Source of the DNA: Candidatus Woesearchaeota archaeon
Lineage (GTDB): Archaea; Nanobdellota; Nanobdellia; Woesearchaeales; SKIA01
Direction of reading: 5' to 3'
DNA length: 8,352 bases
NCBI GenBank assembly: GCA_007128245.1
Contig: SKXU01000055.1
Location: 1 to 8,352, forward strand
Every line of letters begins with the position of its first letter. The first letter of the stretch is position 1. Under the pieces are notes generated by a model. The model was not told the DNA's origin. It searched no databases and saw nothing but the letters and a program-made list of their open reading frames with translations. This document shows, piece by piece, positions 6,720 to 8,352 of the stretch. The position numbers were made by a program, and so were the translations under genes.

Positions 6720-6738
6720 GTCTATAGGCTTATATACA
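6719..6738. promoter_or_regulatory. 20-bp dyad in the divergent xerA / membrane-protein promoter
   Basis: TGTnTATA (6719-6726) and TATAnACA (6731-6738) form imperfect inverted arms around a 4-bp centre (GGCT). It covers the + strand TATA box and abuts the xerA TATA-like element, so a bound protein would affect both genes. Its GGCTTATATA core loosely recalls archaeal dif sites, but the central spacer is shorter than the usual 6-8 bp. Much of the symmetry may simply come from TATA sequence. Confidence 0.4.
6729..6736 (+). promoter_or_regulatory. TATA box of the four-TM protein gene
   Basis: CTTATATA begins 30 nt before the GTG at 6759. No Shine-Dalgarno sequence precedes that start, so a leaderless transcript is likely. 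Confidence 0.6.
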
Positions 6739-6758
6739 CTGCATTCTCCTCGCCTGAT

Positions 6759-7127
6759 GTGCTAACTGTTATTTTAGGGTGTGTGAATGCAGGCGTTGTC
6801 GCAGTCAATGCTCGCTCGTTGCGCATCCCAGGTGTTGATGCGCTTGTCACACTGGTATTGTTGAGTCCTTCGCTTCCTATTGTAGGGGTTGTAGTTTTAT
6901 TGCAGTTGCTTGCTGATCTTGAGGGTGCTTGGCGTGCATGGATGATTGCTCCTGCTGCGTTACTTGCTGCGTTGGTTGCCATGTGGTCTTTGTGGGCGGG
7001 TTTTGTGGTGTACTATCTGGTGAGTGTCGTGCTTGGATACTACACTGGTCTTCTTGGAGGGAAGTTTTGGTCTTTTGTCCTGCTCAATGGGTTGCTAAAT
7101 GGCGCGTTACTCATGTTCTTGTCGTAA
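6759..7127 (+). CDS. Small four-TM membrane protein, unknown family
   Basis: 122 residues from GTG at 6759. The frame extends further upstream, but only as antisense of xerA, and the TATA box 30 nt before 6759 supports this start. Hydrophobic segments lie at about residues 2-17, 26-52, 61-90 (long, perhaps a TM with a re-entrant part) and 101-121, separated by short loops with few charges (R19, R22; D53, E55, R59; K102). Four segments are the simplest count. The protein is rich in Leu, Val and Gly and shows no conserved motif I can assign. The ATG at 6757, two bases earlier in another frame, is followed by a stop after one codon, so GTG is the productive start. It has its own promoter and ends 32 nt before the next gene. 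Possible alternatives are a transporter fragment or an integral accessory protein; no evidence favours either. Confidence 0.75.
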   Translation: MLTVILGCVNAGVVAVNARSLRIPGVDALVTLVLLSPSLPIVGVVVLLQLLADLEGAWRAWMIAPAALLAALVAMWSLWAGFVVYYLVSVVLGYYTGLLGGKFWSFVLLNGLLNGALLMFLS

Positions 7128-7129
7128 GG

Positions 7130-7137
7130 TTTAATAA
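7130..7137 (+). promoter_or_regulatory. TATA box of the tail-anchored protein gene
   Basis: TTTAATAA begins 30 nt before the ATG at 7160, immediately after the preceding gene's stop. It matches the archaeal TATA consensus well and implies a leaderless transcript. Confidence 0.65.
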
Positions 7138-7159
7138 CCCCTTATGCTGTGAAAGGGGT
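7137..7159. repeat. Perfect 7-9-7 inverted repeat between TATA box and start codon
   Basis: ACCCCTT (7137-7143) and AAGGGGT (7153-7159) are exact inverted arms around a 9-nt spacer. The repeat starts at the last base of the TATA box and ends at the base before the ATG at 7160. This is where archaeal repressors commonly bind to block RNA polymerase recruitment, so an operator is plausible. If the transcript is leaderless, the repeat is not transcribed and cannot act as an RNA hairpin. Confidence 0.5.
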
Positions 7160-7387
7160 ATGAGGATTGAGGAGTGGCTTGATGCTGCGATAAAACGAGG
7201 TGCTTCTGAGCAACAGTTACGCGCGTCTTTGGAGAAGTCAGGGTATCCTGAGGAGTTCATCACAAAGTCGCTGCGCTATCGCAAGAGTTCATTACAAGAA
7301 AAAAAGAACAAGACTATTGGGTACTTGCTCGTGGGTGCAGGCGGTTTAGTCACCCTTATCGCTATTATCCTCTGGGTGCTTGCTTAA
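7160..7387 (+). CDS. 75-residue tail-anchored protein with N-terminal helical domain
   Basis: Residues 1-41 form a compact predicted three-helix unit with the pattern W..A(I)KRG.S..QL..SLEKSGYP.EFI...L. This resembles the short UBA- or SHOCT-like helical domains that I recall from many small archaeal membrane proteins. A basic linker (R38-K51) precedes a single C-terminal TM segment (about 53-75) that runs to the last residue. The positive charges before the TM put the helical domain in the cytoplasm. The start is the ATG at 7160, 30 nt after the beginning of a TATA box, even though the frame is open further upstream over the preceding gene, where the translation is cysteine-rich and implausible. 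Function unknown; such domains usually mediate protein contacts at the membrane. Confidence 0.8.
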   Translation: MRIEEWLDAAIKRGASEQQLRASLEKSGYPEEFITKSLRYRKSSLQEKKNKTIGYLLVGAGGLVTLIAIILWVLA

Positions 7388-7402
7388 AAGTGCTGCGTAG
7401 AG

Positions 7403-7410
7403 TTTATTAA
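7403..7410 (+). promoter_or_regulatory. TATA box of the CX4C-repeat secreted protein gene
   Basis: TTTATTAA begins 29 nt before the ATG at 7432, again predicting a leaderless transcript. The sequence running on from it, TTAAGAAGCA (7407-7416), is identical to that at 4248-4257. Inverted arms TGCGTA (7394-7399) and TACGCA (7422-7427) flank the element. Confidence 0.6.
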
Positions 7411-7431
7411 GAAGCAGGCTTTACGCACTGT

Positions 7432-8352
7432 ATGAAGCCGCTGTACATCACTTTTTTTGTTGCGTCACTGTTTCTCTTCGCGCCTGCACTCGCTGACACG
7501 CACGATGCCTCTGAGCGTGTCTCTTTGGCACTTGAATTGCTTGATCGCTGCGAGAGCGACGTGTGCCGTCAAGTACAAGAGAATGGTGTGCATTACGAAC
7601 GCTTGCTCAGACAAGCCATGCAAGAGCCGCAGCAAGCTCCGCGGTACCTTGAGCAAGCAAGAGTGCTTCTCAGTGATGATATTGCATTACTTGAGCGCTG
7701 CTCAGAGGACGTGTGCCGAGAAGTGCGTGAGCACCTGCGCAGCGTGCGTGCCTTTATTGACAGCGTACACCTTGATGACCCATTAAGCGCTATTCATAAC
7801 ACGATTTCTCAGATACAGCACGCTCTTGAGCGTTGCGAGACTGATGTGTGCCAAACCGTGCGCGCACATGCTGATGGCAGAAAAAGACTTACTGAGCGCG
7901 CACAAGCGCAGCCATCACTTATTGAAGAAAACATGCGTGAAGTGCTACGCATAGTACAAGATGACATCGCACTCCTTGAGCGCTGCGAGAGCGACGTGTG
8001 CCGAGAAGTACTTCATTTGGAGCGAGAATTATTCACGCTCGTTGAGCCATTAGCAAGACGATCAGCGCAACAAGAACACGCTGCTGAGCGTGTACGCATC
8101 CAAGGATTTGAGTCGCTGGTTGTGAGCACGAGTGACAGCGGCGTTCGTGTAGGTCTTGGCGGAGGCGCAGGAAAAGCGACAGTTACTTCGTTTGTGGACG
8201 CGGTATGTGCTAACGGCCGGTGCCCAGACAGAATCCACGTAGACTTTGTAGTTCCAGATGCTCCAGATGTTGTAGCAACAATTTCTCCTGACATGTATGC
8301 GCACGATGAGCGCACCGAGGTTGGTGTTACCCGGAATAATGAGATTGAATTC
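7432..8352 (+). CDS. Secreted protein with four CX4C helical repeats, 3'-truncated
   Basis: The frame stays open from 7432 to the window end (307 residues). An N-terminal Sec-type signal peptide is clear: MKP, a hydrophobic core (about 4-17) and an APALA cleavage site, with the mature protein starting near D22. Residues about 31-205 hold four repeats of 45-50 residues, each with the motif (L/A)L(E/D)RCx3VC; cysteine pairs lie at 40/45, 90/95, 135/140 and 185/190. The repeats are strongly helix-forming and charged. Outside the cell the paired cysteines could form disulphides or bind a metal or cofactor; this is inference. From about 214 the sequence changes to a Gly-rich, beta-like region with another close cysteine pair (235/241, VCANGRC), which runs off the window. 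No family recognised. The start is supported by the signal peptide and a TATA box 29 nt upstream. Confidence 0.88.
   Translation, partial: MKPLYITFFVASLFLFAPALADTHDASERVSLALELLDRCESDVCRQVQENGVHYERLLRQAMQEPQQAPRYLEQARVLLSDDIALLERCSEDVCREVREHLRSVRAFIDSVHLDDPLSAIHNTISQIQHALERCETDVCQTVRAHADGRKRLTERAQAQPSLIEENMREVLRIVQDDIALLERCESDVCREVLHLERELFTLVEPLARRSAQQEHAAERVRIQGFESLVVSTSDSGVRVGLGGGAGKATVTSFVDAVCANGRCPDRIHVDFVVPDAPDVVATISPDMYAHDERTEVGVTRNNEIEF
7531..8010 (+). repeat. Four in-frame repeats encoding the CX4C motif
   Basis: The motif-coding blocks begin (cgctgc or cgttgc) at 7546, 7696, 7831 and 7981, spaced 150, 135 and 150 nt. Blocks 1 and 4 are identical over 23 nt (7546-7568 and 7981-8003). 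Blocks 2 and 4 also share the preceding DDIALLERC coding stretch. The repeats arose by internal duplication of a unit of about 50 codons. Confidence 0.85.

Noticed and set aside
6489..6758. Upstream extension of the four-TM protein
   Set aside because: It would run antisense through the xerA N-terminus; the TATA box at 6729 places the start at 6759.
7452..7458. T7 run as an archaeal terminator
   Set aside because: It lies within the signal-peptide codons just after the start of an intact gene, so it is more simply the Phe-rich coding sequence.
7457..7786. A + strand Cys-rich frame inside the secreted-protein gene
   Set aside because: Out-of-frame shadow of the CX4C repeat region; the main frame has a signal peptide and regular repeats.
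8347..8352. GAATTC at the last six bases as a cloning junction
   Set aside because: The open frame continues through it without change in composition; a 6-bp palindrome at the window edge is most likely chance.

Overview
The window reads as archaeal chromosomal DNA, most likely from a small-genome DPANN-type lineage (Woesearchaeota-like). That placement is inference. It rests on an archaeal-style XerA recombinase with a short linker, TATA-box promoters whose first base lies 28-30 nt upstream of the start codon (the spacing expected for leaderless archaeal transcripts), tightly packed genes, and mostly unrecognisable small membrane or secreted proteins. No rRNA, tRNA, CRISPR array or transposon was seen, and no gap between genes exceeds about 70 bp.

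Left part (1-5954, all + strand): five genes. The first three are the 3' part of an alpha-helical protein, a five-TM membrane protein with a glycine-rich linker, and an 817-residue helical plus beta-rich protein. They overlap by ATGA junctions and must be co-transcribed. After 53 bp with a TATA-like element comes a second pair: another five-TM protein and a 227-residue helical protein that overlaps it by 8 nt. The two membrane proteins are divergent paralogues (MSW start, W23-D24-T25, five TM segments, cytosolic helical tail ending GGPI). Their downstream partners also look alike at the N-terminus. The region therefore looks like a duplicated 'membrane anchor + helical partner' module. I recognise no known family for it, and it is the best candidate here for an undescribed system, probably a membrane-bound cytosolic scaffold or complex.

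Middle (5926-6690, - strand): xerA, whose 3' end overlaps the last module gene by 29 bp in convergent orientation. It is divergently transcribed from a small four-TM protein (6759-7127). The 68-bp gap between them holds two back-to-back TATA elements and a 20-bp dyad.

Right part (6759-8352, + strand): three genes, each with its own TATA box and an apparently leaderless start: the four-TM protein, a 75-residue tail-anchored protein with an N-terminal helical domain, and a secreted protein (truncated by the window end) with four tandem CX4C helical repeats. They look like independent envelope-related genes and show no direct link to the left module.
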